Source of the DNA: Gammaproteobacteria bacterium
GTDB taxonomy: Bacteria > Pseudomonadota > Gammaproteobacteria > Acidithiobacillales > Acidithiobacillaceae
NCBI GenBank assembly: GCA_023381645.1
Contig: JAMCRJ010000056.1
Coordinates: 1-5,704 of the forward strand
Direction of reading: 5' to 3'
Length of the DNA stretch: 5,704 nucleotides
Position numbers and translations under genes: made by a program. This document shows, piece after piece, positions 1-4,920 of the stretch (its first letter is position 1; each line of letters opens with the position of its first letter). The notes under the pieces are model-generated. The model saw nothing but the letters and a program-made list of their open reading frames with translations, did not search any database and had not been told where the DNA came from.

Positions 1-322
1 TTAAAATTCCGGAAGACACCTATTTCATTGCCGGATTGCATGACACCACAACAGATGAAGTGATGCTCTTCGATACGGACGATCTGCCGGCAACACATGC
101 TAACGATCTGGCGCATCTTCGCCAATGTCTGGCCGATGCGGGCGAGCTTACGCGGATGGAGCGCGCCACCCTGCTGGGTACGGCCTCTCAATCTCCTGAG
201 GTGGTCACGCGCGACATGCGGCGACGCACTCGGGACTGGGCCGAGGTCAGACCCGAATGGGCACTGGCGGGCAACGCCGCTTTTATTGCGGCCCCCCGCC
301 AAAGGACAAGGGGCGTTGACTT

Positions 323-327
323 GGGGG
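323..327 (+). other. Frameshift site in dabA (G5 homopolymer, one G short)
   Basis: The conserved DabA sequence reads ...R-G-V-D-L in the upstream frame and [10 protein letters not shown] in the downstream frame. The two join perfectly if the run of five G at 323-327 is read as six. Without it the upstream frame meets a TGA at 387-389, and the downstream frame has a TGA at 317-319 just before the junction. Homopolymer runs are typical sites of indel mutation and of sequencing error. Confidence 0.85.
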
Positions 328-337
328 TCGGGCTTTT

Positions 338-1456
338 TTGCATGATTATGACTGGCAAAAAGACGTTGGCTTCTCCACATTGGAATTGATTATGACTGCA
401 CCCATGGTGGTGGCAAACTGGATCAATATGCAATATTACGGCTCCATGGTAGACACTTTGCGTTTCGGTAGCGGCAATAAGGTGCTACATAATGTCGTTG
501 GGGGATCTATCGGCGTTCTTGAGGGGAATGGAGGGGATTTGCGTGTCGGTTTTGCCTTGCAGTCCCTGCACGACGGTAATCGTTGGATCCATGAGCCGGT
601 CCGCCTTAACGTGTTGATTGAGGCACCGCAGGCGGAGATCGATAGCATCATTTCCCGCCATGTTCTCGTCCGAGAACTGGTGGATAATGGTTGGCTTCAT
701 CTCTTCCAAATCGATAGAGAAGCCTTGCTGGCTGCCGAGTATTCTAACAAATATCGTGAAGCGCAGTATCAGCAGTGGCCCTACATACGAGAAGGGGTCC
801 AGGCTGTCGACTTTCTGTTGTGCGAAGCCTATATCAGTCTGCATGCGCTACGGCCTTCGTTGACCGCCATTCAATTTGTGCGTGACACTGACGGCATACT
901 TCTCGGCTTCATTGGTGCGGATTTTGCTTTGAGGGACTTGCCTCAGGCAGGCGAAATATACGAAGAGCCCCGGCATTCCCGGCGGTTTGAAGGAGACCCG
1001 TTCATATCGGATATGGCCGATACGAAAATTCGTTCCGAAAGCAAAATGGATAGACATCTGGATACCGTGCTTAGTGTAGTGGACGAATTGATACTCGTAC
1101 ATGGTGTGTACCATATAATTCTCCATTTCTCTAGCAGCCAGGCCATACTCTGGGTGATGGATGATCCGTATCGGTATCGTCTGCTGACTATAGACGAACT
1201 GATAGACCCGAATATCTGCTTGGCCTATCCTAAGCGTTCATATCCGGATGAAGCTGTGGTACCCCAGCAAGAGGTCCGGAAAATATTGAGCAATTTACGA
1301 ACCTTGAGATTTATGCAAGGAATATTTTATTTACGTTCAGGATCTGTCAACATCTTTAACGGCACCGTAGGATTGACATTTTCCTCCGATTGCTCTCATT
1401 ATGTTTCACATGACGACTTTCTCAAAAGGGATCATACGTTATGGAATAATGGTTGA
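338..1456 (+). CDS. Open 3' segment of the broken dabA/PDC-like gene (372 codons from a TTG)
   Basis: This is the longest open frame in the left third. Its only in-frame start at the 5' end is the TTG at 338-340, which is the conserved Leu of the DabA FLHDYDW block and not a natural start; the G-run before it is a poor ribosome site. I therefore read it as the downstream half of the frameshifted gene. About 125 codons are DabA C-terminus (to about base 712) and about 245 codons are the PDC-like region ending ...TLWNNG. If the missing G at 323-327 is a sequencing error, this segment is simply the C-terminal part of an intact 484-codon-plus reading frame that begins outside the window. Independent translation of the segment is possible but unsupported. 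Confidence 0.45.
   Translation: MHDYDWQKDVGFSTLELIMTAPMVVANWINMQYYGSMVDTLRFGSGNKVLHNVVGGSIGVLEGNGGDLRVGFALQSLHDGNRWIHEPVRLNVLIEAPQAEIDSIISRHVLVRELVDNGWLHLFQIDREALLAAEYSNKYREAQYQQWPYIREGVQAVDFLLCEAYISLHALRPSLTAIQFVRDTDGILLGFIGADFALRDLPQAGEIYEEPRHSRRFEGDPFISDMADTKIRSESKMDRHLDTVLSVVDELILVHGVYHIILHFSSSQAILWVMDDPYRYRLLTIDELIDPNICLAYPKRSYPDEAVVPQQEVRKILSNLRTLRFMQGIFYLRSGSVNIFNGTVGLTFSSDCSHYVSHDDFLKRDHTLWNNG
713..1453 (+). other. PDC/Cache-type sensor-like C-terminal region
   Basis: After the DabA block ending WLHLFQID the frame continues into sequence that I associate with stand-alone bacterial PDC (Cache) sensor-domain proteins. The matching blocks, in order, are [52 protein letters not shown], a YEEPRH segment, [41 protein letters not shown] and [15 protein letters not shown] domains bind small ligands, usually outside the membrane, in receptors; no transmembrane segment or output domain (kinase, GGDEF, methyl-accepting) follows here. 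The N-terminal part of the domain seems to be missing, which suggests that a deletion joined two neighbouring genes within or near the LFQID codons. The base composition also becomes more AT-rich toward the end. The family assignment rests on remembered motif patterns and is the least certain part of this gene. Confidence 0.5.
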
Positions 1457-1505
1457 CGACCAAAAGACGGGCGCCAAGCAACAACACAGCATGAATAGGT
1501 AAATA

Positions 1506-1529
1506 GCTCCCGGCAAAGCCGGGAGCTTT
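1506..1529 (+). terminator. Strong hairpin with short T-run: IS200 right-end hairpin that can act as terminator
   Basis: A perfect 9-bp stem GCTCCCGGC/GCCGGGAGC closes on an AAA loop and is followed by TTT. It lies 50 bases after the dabA stop, so it could stop transcription coming from dabA. Its place beside the tnpA remnant and other hairpins makes it more likely that it began as the outer hairpin of the IS200-type end. Both roles are compatible. Confidence 0.65.
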
Positions 1530-1537
1530 GGTTCGTG

Positions 1538-1554
1538 AGCCGCTCAAAGCGGCT
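1538..1554. repeat. IS200 end stem-loop 2
   Basis: A perfect 7-bp stem AGCCGCT/AGCGGCT closes on a CAA loop. It sits between the strong hairpin at 1506-1526 and the tnpA remnant and has a similarly short loop, as expected for subterminal hairpins of a single-strand transposon. Confidence 0.6.
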
Positions 1555-1560
1555 TGAAAC

Positions 1561-1580
1561 GGGGACGCTAACGCGGCCCC
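1561..1580. repeat. IS200 end stem-loop 3 (imperfect)
   Basis: GGGG and CCCC pair at the outside and CGC pairs with GCG inside, with one A/G mismatch and a TAAC loop. An imperfect stem near the tnpA stop is typical of IS200/IS605 right ends, where the unpaired base is read by TnpA. Confidence 0.45.
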
Positions 1581-1591
1581 TCAGTTTTGGC

Positions 1592-1607
1592 GCCACCACA
1601 GGGTGGC
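1592..1607. repeat. Stem-loop 4, six bases from the tnpA stop
   Basis: GCCACC (1592-1597) pairs with GGTGGC (1602-1607) around an ACAG loop. It lies just downstream of the tnpA stop on the - strand and may be its transcript end or part of the element end. Confidence 0.45.
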
Positions 1608-1612
1608 CTGGA

Positions 1613-1777
1613 TCAGATCCATATGTTCAAGTGATCCATTCGCTCCTCTTTCTCCTGATGGCGAATATAATCCAGAATCATCGCCTCATCCCTACCCACT
1701 GTCGAAACAATATACCCGCGCGCACGAACAAAACGGTTGTCATCATCATTGACAACTTCCAATGCGGTGATATAGCA
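1613..1777 (-). pseudogene. tnpA: IS200-like Y1 transposase TnpA, C-terminal fragment
   Basis: The - strand frame that ends at the TGA 1615-1613 reads CYITALEVVNDDDNR, then FVRARGYIVSTVGRDEAM, ILDYIRHQEKEE and RMDHLNIWI. The block Y-[FI]-V-S-T-V-G-x-D-E-A followed by a YIRxQ helix is the C-terminal signature of IS200-type TnpA; the Tyr of ILDYIRHQ corresponds to the catalytic tyrosine that makes the covalent 5'-phosphotyrosine bond during single-strand transposition. The family is about 140-150 residues long, so roughly two thirds are lost, including the HUH metal site. An in-frame TGA at 1780-1778 closes the fragment upstream. It lies antisense to the vapB leader. Confidence 0.8.
1749..1776 (+). 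promoter_or_regulatory. Candidate sigma-70 promoter for vapBC, inside the tnpA remnant
   Basis: TTGACA (1749-1754) matches the -35 consensus exactly. TATAGC (1771-1776) matches four of six -10 bases, with a 16-base spacer. Transcription would begin near 1783, leaving a leader of about 35 bases before the vapB ATG. The -35 box is antisense to the decayed tnpA codons for VVND. VapB-type antitoxins usually autorepress from palindromes near such a promoter; I do not see a clear palindrome here. Confidence 0.5.
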
Positions 1778-1817
1778 TCAAAACATCGTCGCACCAAATC
1801 CGCAGGAGAATCGTCCC

Positions 1818-2060
1818 ATGCGTACTACACTGGATATCGAAGACGATGTGCTGGACGCTGCACGCGAACTGGCCCGGCGTGAGCATATCAGCGCCGGTGC
1901 AGCAGTGTCCCGCCTTTTGCGGGTCGCGTTTACCGGCCATTTCCCCATATCCACAACGCCGCCTGAGAACACAGTGAATGGCTTCCGGCCCATCCCGGCT
2001 GACAACAGGCTCGTCACCGACAGCCTCATCGACCGCCTGCGCGACGAATCTGGCCTCTGA
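1818..2060 (+). CDS. vapB: VapB-type antitoxin (ribbon-helix-helix-like, 80 aa)
   Basis: A small DNA-binding antitoxin that would neutralise the VapC toxin encoded next and, with it, repress their operon. The N-terminus MRTTLDIEDDVLDAARELARRE has the beta-strand then helix pattern (RTTLDID/E-DDVL-x-A) of ribbon-helix-helix antitoxins that partner PIN toxins; residues 1-45 or so form this part and include a second helix SAGAAVSRLLRVAF. The C-terminal part (PPENTVNGFRPIPAD...LIDRLRDESGL) is the flexible toxin-binding tail. An AGGAGA (1804-1809), eight bases from the ATG, is a good ribosome site and fixes the start. The stop overlaps the vapC start by one base (TGATG), giving translational coupling. 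Length is normal and no damage is visible. Confidence 0.88.
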   Translation: MRTTLDIEDDVLDAARELARREHISAGAAVSRLLRVAFTGHFPISTTPPENTVNGFRPIPADNRLVTDSLIDRLRDESGL

Positions 2061-2509
2061 TGCGCGCCCTGCTCGACGTCAATGTGCTGATTGCACTGCT
2101 CGACGCCGCCCACATCCACCACCGCGCCGCACATCATTGGCTCGCGCAGTATAAGGATGGCTGGGCCACCTGCCCGATCACCGTCAACGGCTGCCTGCGC
2201 ATCCTCTCACAACCCAGCTATCCTGGAGCCTTGCCAGTCGCGGATATCGCCGGACGGCTTACCGATGCCACCCATTCCCCGTCTCACGCTTTCTGGCCTG
2301 ACAGTCTCGACCTACTCCATAACGATTCACTGGACTGGACAAAGATACTGGGTCATCGTCAAGTCACCGACGTCTATCTGCTCGCTCTCGCGCTTGACCA
2401 TGGTGGATGCTTTGCGACCTTCGACCAGCGCATTCAGCACCAGGTATTAAATTCTGCGCGCGTGGAACATCTCGTCATGATTCCAACCAGAAGGGACCGA
2501 AAGCCGTAA
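2060..2509 (+). CDS. vapC: VapC-type PIN-domain ribonuclease toxin (149 aa)
   Basis: A PIN-domain endoribonuclease toxin; family members cleave specific tRNAs or rRNA with metal ions held by acidic residues. The visible motifs are LLDVNVLIALLD with Asp6 at the start, TDVYLLALAL with Asp104, and FATFDQRI with Asp122. The usual second acidic position (the E of a T-E-x-G block) is Val42 here, in ITVNGCLRIL; relatives in this subfamily sometimes carry Gln or another residue there, so activity cannot be judged from it. WATCPIT and the downstream LSQPSYPG are typical of the subfamily. It starts at the ATG that overlaps the vapB stop. Length is normal for the family and the frame is intact. It is, with vapB, the only complete gene I can support in the window. 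Confidence 0.88.
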   Translation: MRALLDVNVLIALLDAAHIHHRAAHHWLAQYKDGWATCPITVNGCLRILSQPSYPGALPVADIAGRLTDATHSPSHAFWPDSLDLLHNDSLDWTKILGHRQVTDVYLLALALDHGGCFATFDQRIQHQVLNSARVEHLVMIPTRRDRKP

Positions 2510-2527
2510 CTCCGTAACGGTTCAGGG

Positions 2528-2542
2528 GCGGTGAAACGCCGC
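2528..2542 (+). terminator. Possible vapBC terminator
   Basis: GCGGTG pairs with CGCCGC around an AAA loop (six pairs, one of them G-U), 18 bases after the vapC stop. The following TATTATTCT is only moderately T-rich, so termination may be weak. Confidence 0.4.
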
Positions 2543-2640
2543 TATTATTCTCTCCGTGGCCCACCGCGCCATCTGTGTAATTCACCAAAACACCGGAAAA
2601 AACCCTCTAATGAACGCTTAACCGCCTGTTTTTTCGGTAT

Positions 2641-2658
2641 CCTGTGCAAATCCACAGG
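2641..2658. repeat. Inverted repeat CCTGTG-N6-CACAGG
   Basis: Six-base arms around CAAATC. Outer bases GGTAT (2636-2640) and ATGCC (2666-2670) can pair as well, with a one-sided bulge. It lies directly before the ribosome site of the small ORF at 2676 and could be an operator or a translational control hairpin. It includes AAATCCACA, seven of nine bases of a DnaA box, which may be chance. Confidence 0.4.
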
Positions 2659-2675
2659 GAAAAGGATGCCACGCC

Positions 2676-2840
2676 ATGCTCTATCATCGCCAAAACAATA
2701 ACTCGATTAATTTGATTTACGGAGTCATGTCCCAAGCGTCTAAACAATCTGATCGGCCTCGCTCCGGGGATCAGCCGAAGGGTACCAGTACACTACAGGG
2801 CACCTCTAAAAACCGGCGCTCAGAACGAAGAATAATCTGA
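2676..2840 (+). pseudogene. Start of a small unrecognised gene, cut by the IS5-like element
   Basis: An ATG at 2676 follows AAGGA (2662-2666) with nine bases between, a good ribosome site. The frame reads MLYHRQNNNSINLIYGVMS, then QASKQSDRPRSGDQPKG and TSTLQ up to the IS boundary near 2798, and then 13 more codons inside the IS to a TGA at 2838-2840, so the 54-codon product would end in IS-derived residues. A second in-frame ATG at 2727 has a GGAG only two bases away. The native part is polar, with a Ser/Arg/Gly-rich segment. I do not recognise the family. The matching 3' part is not seen on the other side of the IS, where a - strand gene follows, so a deletion or inversion came with or after the insertion. 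Confidence 0.35.
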
Positions 2841-2861
2841 AAAATCAGAATTCAGGTTATT
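2831..2861 (-). terminator. Hairpin between the transposase stop and the IS end
   Basis: AATAATCTGA (2831-2840) pairs with TCAGGTTATT (2852-2861) over ten bases with one G-U. A shorter alternative pairs TCTGA with TCAGA (2845-2849). Lying about 60 bases beyond the transposase stop and inside the element, it may end transposase transcription or block read-through from outside. It is AT-rich and weak. Confidence 0.4.
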
Positions 2862-2921
2862 TCCCTGCTGTTTTGATGCCGAATGCTGTTCTTTACGGCT
2901 GTTTTTCCATAATTTGCCGCA

Positions 2922-3126
2922 TTACGGGCAAGCCACCGCCCGCATAGGACCTACTTCGAGAAACACCAGTCGCTTGATGTTGTAGGTAACCGCCATCATG
3001 GTCAGCGCAAAGCCGGCCCGCGCCTGGCCTATGGTCCGGATACACTTGCCGCCCATCTGCTCCATGGCGCCGAATACATGTTCTAGGAAAAGGATCATGG
3101 CACATATGCTCATGGACAATCCATCT
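2922..3126 (-). pseudogene. IS5-family transposase, C-terminal fragment
   Basis: The frame ending at the TAA 2924-2922 reads FLEHVFGAMEQMGGK, CIRTIGQARAGFALTMMAV, TYNIKRLVFLE and a short tail. EHVFG-x-M...MGGK-x-IRTIG...A-x-YN-x-[KR]R is the C-terminal block of IS5-family DDE transposases and carries the catalytic Glu in its REHVFG-like segment. The full proteins are 300 or more residues, so only about a fifth remains. Its upstream end merges out of frame with the reductase gene near 3127. The frame can be followed upstream to 3161 but those codons are antisensible reductase sequence read in the wrong frame. Confidence 0.75.
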
Positions 3127-3663
3127 TGGCCGCAGCGTGATGAAAAATTCCAGGTCGCCATTCCAGTTCGTGTTGTTGGCTAGAGAATAGGCGCGACGCG
3201 CATGGCTGCCAGGCACCTGGATTTCCATAAATTGCCCGGCTTCGAATTCCGCAGCACCCCCTTGCTCATCGGGTTGCAGGCGTAATAACAGTCGTCGCGT
3301 ACCCGTAGCCACCATCGTGACGTCTATCACTTCTGCCTCACGCTCTGAAATACGCTCAAAGCGGATGTAGTTGTAGTCGTAAGGCGCCTCCAGAATCAGA
3401 TCCTCTCGCGGATAGGTACGGCACAGAAGTACCTCGCCGCGTGCCTGCACCTGTTCTGGCAGGACTTCCATACTGACTTCCCCCAGATGGTAAGAACCTG
3501 CGGTGACGGTGGCCACGCAGGCGCCGCACGTTCCTTCCCGGCATTGGGAAGGAAGCAGGATGCTTTCCCGGTCCGCAGCAGAGAGTAAATCTTCCGCCTC
3601 AGAACAGACGAAGGACACCTGTTGCCTGTCACGGGCATGGATAGTGATATCGTAGTTGCTCAT
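3127..3663 (-). pseudogene. [2Fe-2S]/FAD oxidoreductase (MmoC-like; probable Hcp reductase), N-terminal half
   Basis: The protein would pass electrons from NAD(P)H through FAD and a plant-type [2Fe-2S] centre to a partner. Residues 1-95 or so form the ferredoxin domain, with Cys41, Cys46, Cys49 (SQCREGTCGAC) and Cys81 (LLCRTYP), the C-x4-C-x2-C-x31-C spacing. Residues 100-179 begin the FAD domain, with AGQFMEI and the flavin motif RAYSLAN (157-163). The frame is lost at FFITLRP (about 3127), where the IS5-like remnant begins, so the rest of the FAD domain and the NAD domain are gone (about 340 residues expected). AAGGAG (3674-3679) ahead of the ATG at 3663 fixes the start. The domain order, ferredoxin first, is that of monooxygenase reductases such as MmoC and not of E. 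coli Hcr, but the hcp remnant 58 bases upstream argues for an Hcp-reductase role. It is expected to be inactive. Confidence 0.82.
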
Positions 3664-3721
3664 GATGTGCTTCTCCTTATGTCGCTTCGTCCGTTGCTGA
3701 ACGAAGCGGCGTTCCATTGTG

Positions 3722-3982
3722 CTATGCCGTATGTGCCAGGGCCGCTTGCAAATCCGCTTGCGCCTCGCCAATAAGATCCAGATCAAGATCGAAACGGGAT
3801 TGGAGCTTCTGCACCAAAGTTGGTGTGAGATAGGCAGGCAGGGTAGGCCCCAGTTTGATCCCCTTGATACCCAGAGCCAGCAGGGAAAGGTGAATGGCGG
3901 TAGCCTTTTGTTCAAACCAGGAGAGCATGATCGACAGCGGCAGGTCATTGACCCCACAATTGAACGCCTCGGCCAGGGCACC
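3722..3982 (-). pseudogene. hcp: Hybrid cluster protein (hydroxylamine/NO reductase), C-terminal fragment
   Basis: Hcp is a cytoplasmic iron-sulfur enzyme that reduces nitric oxide (and hydroxylamine in vitro) in nitrosative-stress defence. The fragment reads [51 protein letters not shown] and a short tail to the TAG 3724-3722. NDLPLS-x-x-LSW[YF]EQKA followed by LG[IV]K-x-I-x-LGP-[ST]-LPA-[FY] is the Hcp C-terminal block. The Glu and Lys of FEQKA match the hybrid-cluster Glu494 and the neighbouring Lys496 of Desulfovibrio Hcp, and about 63 residues follow the Glu, close to the family value. About 85 of some 550 residues remain. Upstream it joins the ATPase remnant near 3978-3985. The reductase gene follows in the same direction, as in an hcp-reductase operon. 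Confidence 0.82.
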
Positions 3983-4561
3983 CGGTAATTGCCCATGGCA
4001 TGATCACAGAGGGTCTGGCAGAGACCGGCCGTCATCAGTCCGGCATTACCGGCTTCGGCCATCAGGTGTTCCAGGCAGCCGAGCAGTTCATCGCGGCTGG
4101 CAGACTCGGTGTGCAGACGGACCCGGATGCGACTGCCCAGCGGGACCAGTTCTTCCCGGCGCAGTTTTTCGGTGAGTCGGGCATCCCCGGCGAGGAGGAC
4201 ACTGAGCAAGCTCTGGGAATCGAAGGAAGCCGCCCCAGCGGTTACTGGGTTTGAGGGAGACGGCAAAGATATCTCCCAGTTCCCGGTCAAAGTCCGCGAG
4301 ATTGCTCTGCGGGTGATGGATGGCGCCGACGGTCAGATCCGGCAACCGGGACAGGCGCTCCGCCAGCAAGCGCAGGATCACGCTCTTGCCGGTGCCGGGA
4401 TCGCCCTGGATCAGAGCGAAGCCCCCCTCCCGGACCAGAGCATGTTCTATCCGCCAGCAGAAGTCCTCGACTTTGGGCGGGACACTGACCGCCGCAATGG
4501 GCAGATCGGCGGAGAAGGGATTCCACTTGAGCCCGTAGAGGGCCAGTAACGTTTGACTCAT
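3979..4561 (-). pseudogene. ExeA-like AAA+ transposition ATPase, internally deleted and 3'-truncated
   Basis: This is a transposon ATPase of the ExeA/TniB/TnsC type, which would help the adjacent Mu-like transposase choose or activate its target. The ATG at 4561 follows AAGGAG with the transposase stop three bases upstream, so the two genes were coupled. Residues 1-112 read MSQTLLALYGLKWNPF, Walker A GDPGTGKS (53-60), AIHHPQSNLADF and LKPSNRWGGF. At about 4224-4230 the frame jumps to FDSQSLLSVLLAGD, LTEKLRREELVPLGSRI and a stretch ending [11 protein letters not shown] at about 3979. The piece that should lie between, with the Walker B (LLIDEAQ-like) and the LSELRLL block, is absent: an out-of-frame deletion of perhaps 50-60 codons. 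The last part of the protein is replaced by hcp sequence. It cannot be functional. Confidence 0.8.
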
Positions 4562-4564
4562 GGT

Positions 4565-4920
4565 TTACTCCTTGGGCAGATAGCGGGCGGGAACGCCGGT
4601 GGTCGGCAAGGGGCTGAGGTCCGGTGTCGGGTTCAGGGTTCGGCGCGCCCCGTCGGCATGGGCGGTTTTATCCAGCGGGTGGATCGGGCAGAGGACCGTA
4701 CCCGTGCGCGGTTCCACCAGATCGACCTGGGTCAGATCCCAGCGGGCATAGCGCAGGGTGACCTCCGGGAGGGTGCGGTAGCGGGCAGGAATCTCGAAGC
4801 GCTTGCCCTCCAGACTCACCGTGCCGTCCGAGCGCCGTTGCCGCCGCCGGACTTCGATGCGGAAGGCACGGGACAACTCGGTGACGGAAGGGCATTCCCG
4901 GGCGACACTGTGACCCTCCC
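4565..4920 (-). pseudogene. Mu/TnsB-like DDE transposase, C-terminal fragment
   Basis: Sequence to the TAA 4567-4565 shows the Mu-transposase C-terminal beta-barrel pattern: CPSVTELSRAFRIE, RRSDGTVSLEGKRFEIPARY, a strand-like VTLRYARWDLTQVDLVEP, and CPIHPLDKTAHADGARR. SDGTVSLEG-x-RFE[IV]P-x-RYR is characteristic of the transposases that travel with ExeA-like ATPases. Only about 118 codons remain, without the catalytic DDE core. The frame is open upstream to 4972, but from about 4920 the DNA belongs to another gene (the zinc-binding-type protein) read in a different frame, so the join is a recombination junction. The ATPase follows directly on the same strand. Confidence 0.75.

Larger units (their letters stand above)
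3..1456 (+). pseudogene. dabA: DabA (DUF2309/UPF0753) C-terminal part, frameshifted, fused to a PDC-like region
   Basis: DabA is the zinc-containing, carbonic-anhydrase-like subunit of the DAB inorganic-carbon accumulation complex; it works at the inner membrane with the transporter subunit DabB. The frame is open from the first base, so the 5' end lies outside the window. Recognisable family blocks are HDTTTDEV (from about base 39), DWAEVRPEWALAGNAAFIAAPR (about 234-299, given here as the block name only), then, after a shift of frame, LHDYDW (338-355), [38 protein letters not shown] and [13 protein letters not shown]. The N-terminal blocks read in one frame and the others in another; restoring one G in the run at 323-327 gives the expected D-L-G-G-R-A-F-L-H. 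From about base 713 the protein no longer looks like DabA (see the separate entry). No dabB partner is visible; it may lie upstream. Zinc ligands known in the family would be upstream of the window. Family call is strong. Whether the shift is a true mutation or a sequencing error cannot be told here. Confidence 0.85.
1490..1780 (-). mobile_element. IS200/IS605-family remnant (tnpA 3' end and right-end hairpins)
   Basis: The segment contains, reading the - strand, the last 53 or so codons of a tnpA gene followed by four small stem-loops and an end that reads ...AGCTATTTAC. IS200/IS605 elements have no inverted repeats; instead they carry subterminal hairpins at each end, which TnpA recognises as single strands. 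The arrangement tnpA 3' end then hairpins fits the right end of such an element lying at the lower coordinate. The 5' two thirds of tnpA, with the HUH motif, and the left end are absent, so the copy cannot move on its own. The outer boundary near 1490-1505 is an estimate. Confidence 0.75.
2510..2797. other. Non-coding or truncated-gene stretch between vapC and the IS5-like element
   Basis: Apart from the hairpin at 2528, the inverted repeat at 2641 and the 5' piece of the small gene at 2676, I see no coding sequence in either strand, no tRNA and no repeat array. The stretch around 2581-2635 is AT-rich and holds a run of six T. No convincing -35/-10 pair was found for the small gene. Confidence 0.5.
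2798..3128 (-). mobile_element. IS5-like element, terminal part
   Basis: The left boundary is taken at GGGCACCTCTAAAAACC (2798-2814), which looks like an IS terminal repeat, because the upstream ORF keeps its character to this point and the sequence beyond leads to the 3' end of a transposase. The right boundary, near 3125-3132, is where the reductase reading ends and transposase reading begins. Only one end and about 65-70 transposase codons remain, so the element is inactive. The partner inverted repeat is not in the window. Confidence 0.6.

Noticed and set aside
323..345. Programmed ribosomal frameshift in dabA
   Set aside because: The site has no recognised slippery heptamer with a convincing downstream structure, and DabA genes do not use frameshifting as far as I know. 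A plain one-base deletion explains it.
1506..1607. CRISPR-like array or attenuator from four hairpins in a row
   Set aside because: The stems differ in sequence and there is no repeat-spacer period; position beside a tnpA 3' end fits an IS200-type end.
1535..1882. A 115-codon + strand ORF across the IS200 remnant and into vapB
   Set aside because: It is antisense to the tnpA remnant and overlaps vapB in another frame; it has no family features.
1778..2137. A 119-codon - strand ORF over vapB/vapC
   Set aside because: It is a shadow of the two well-supported + strand genes.
2648..2656. DnaA box and replication origin
   Set aside because: Only one partial match (seven of nine bases), no second box, no AT-rich repeats and no rep gene nearby.
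4109..4549. A 146-codon + strand ORF
   Set aside because: It is the complement of the ATPase remnant, whose Walker A and other motifs are clear on the - strand.
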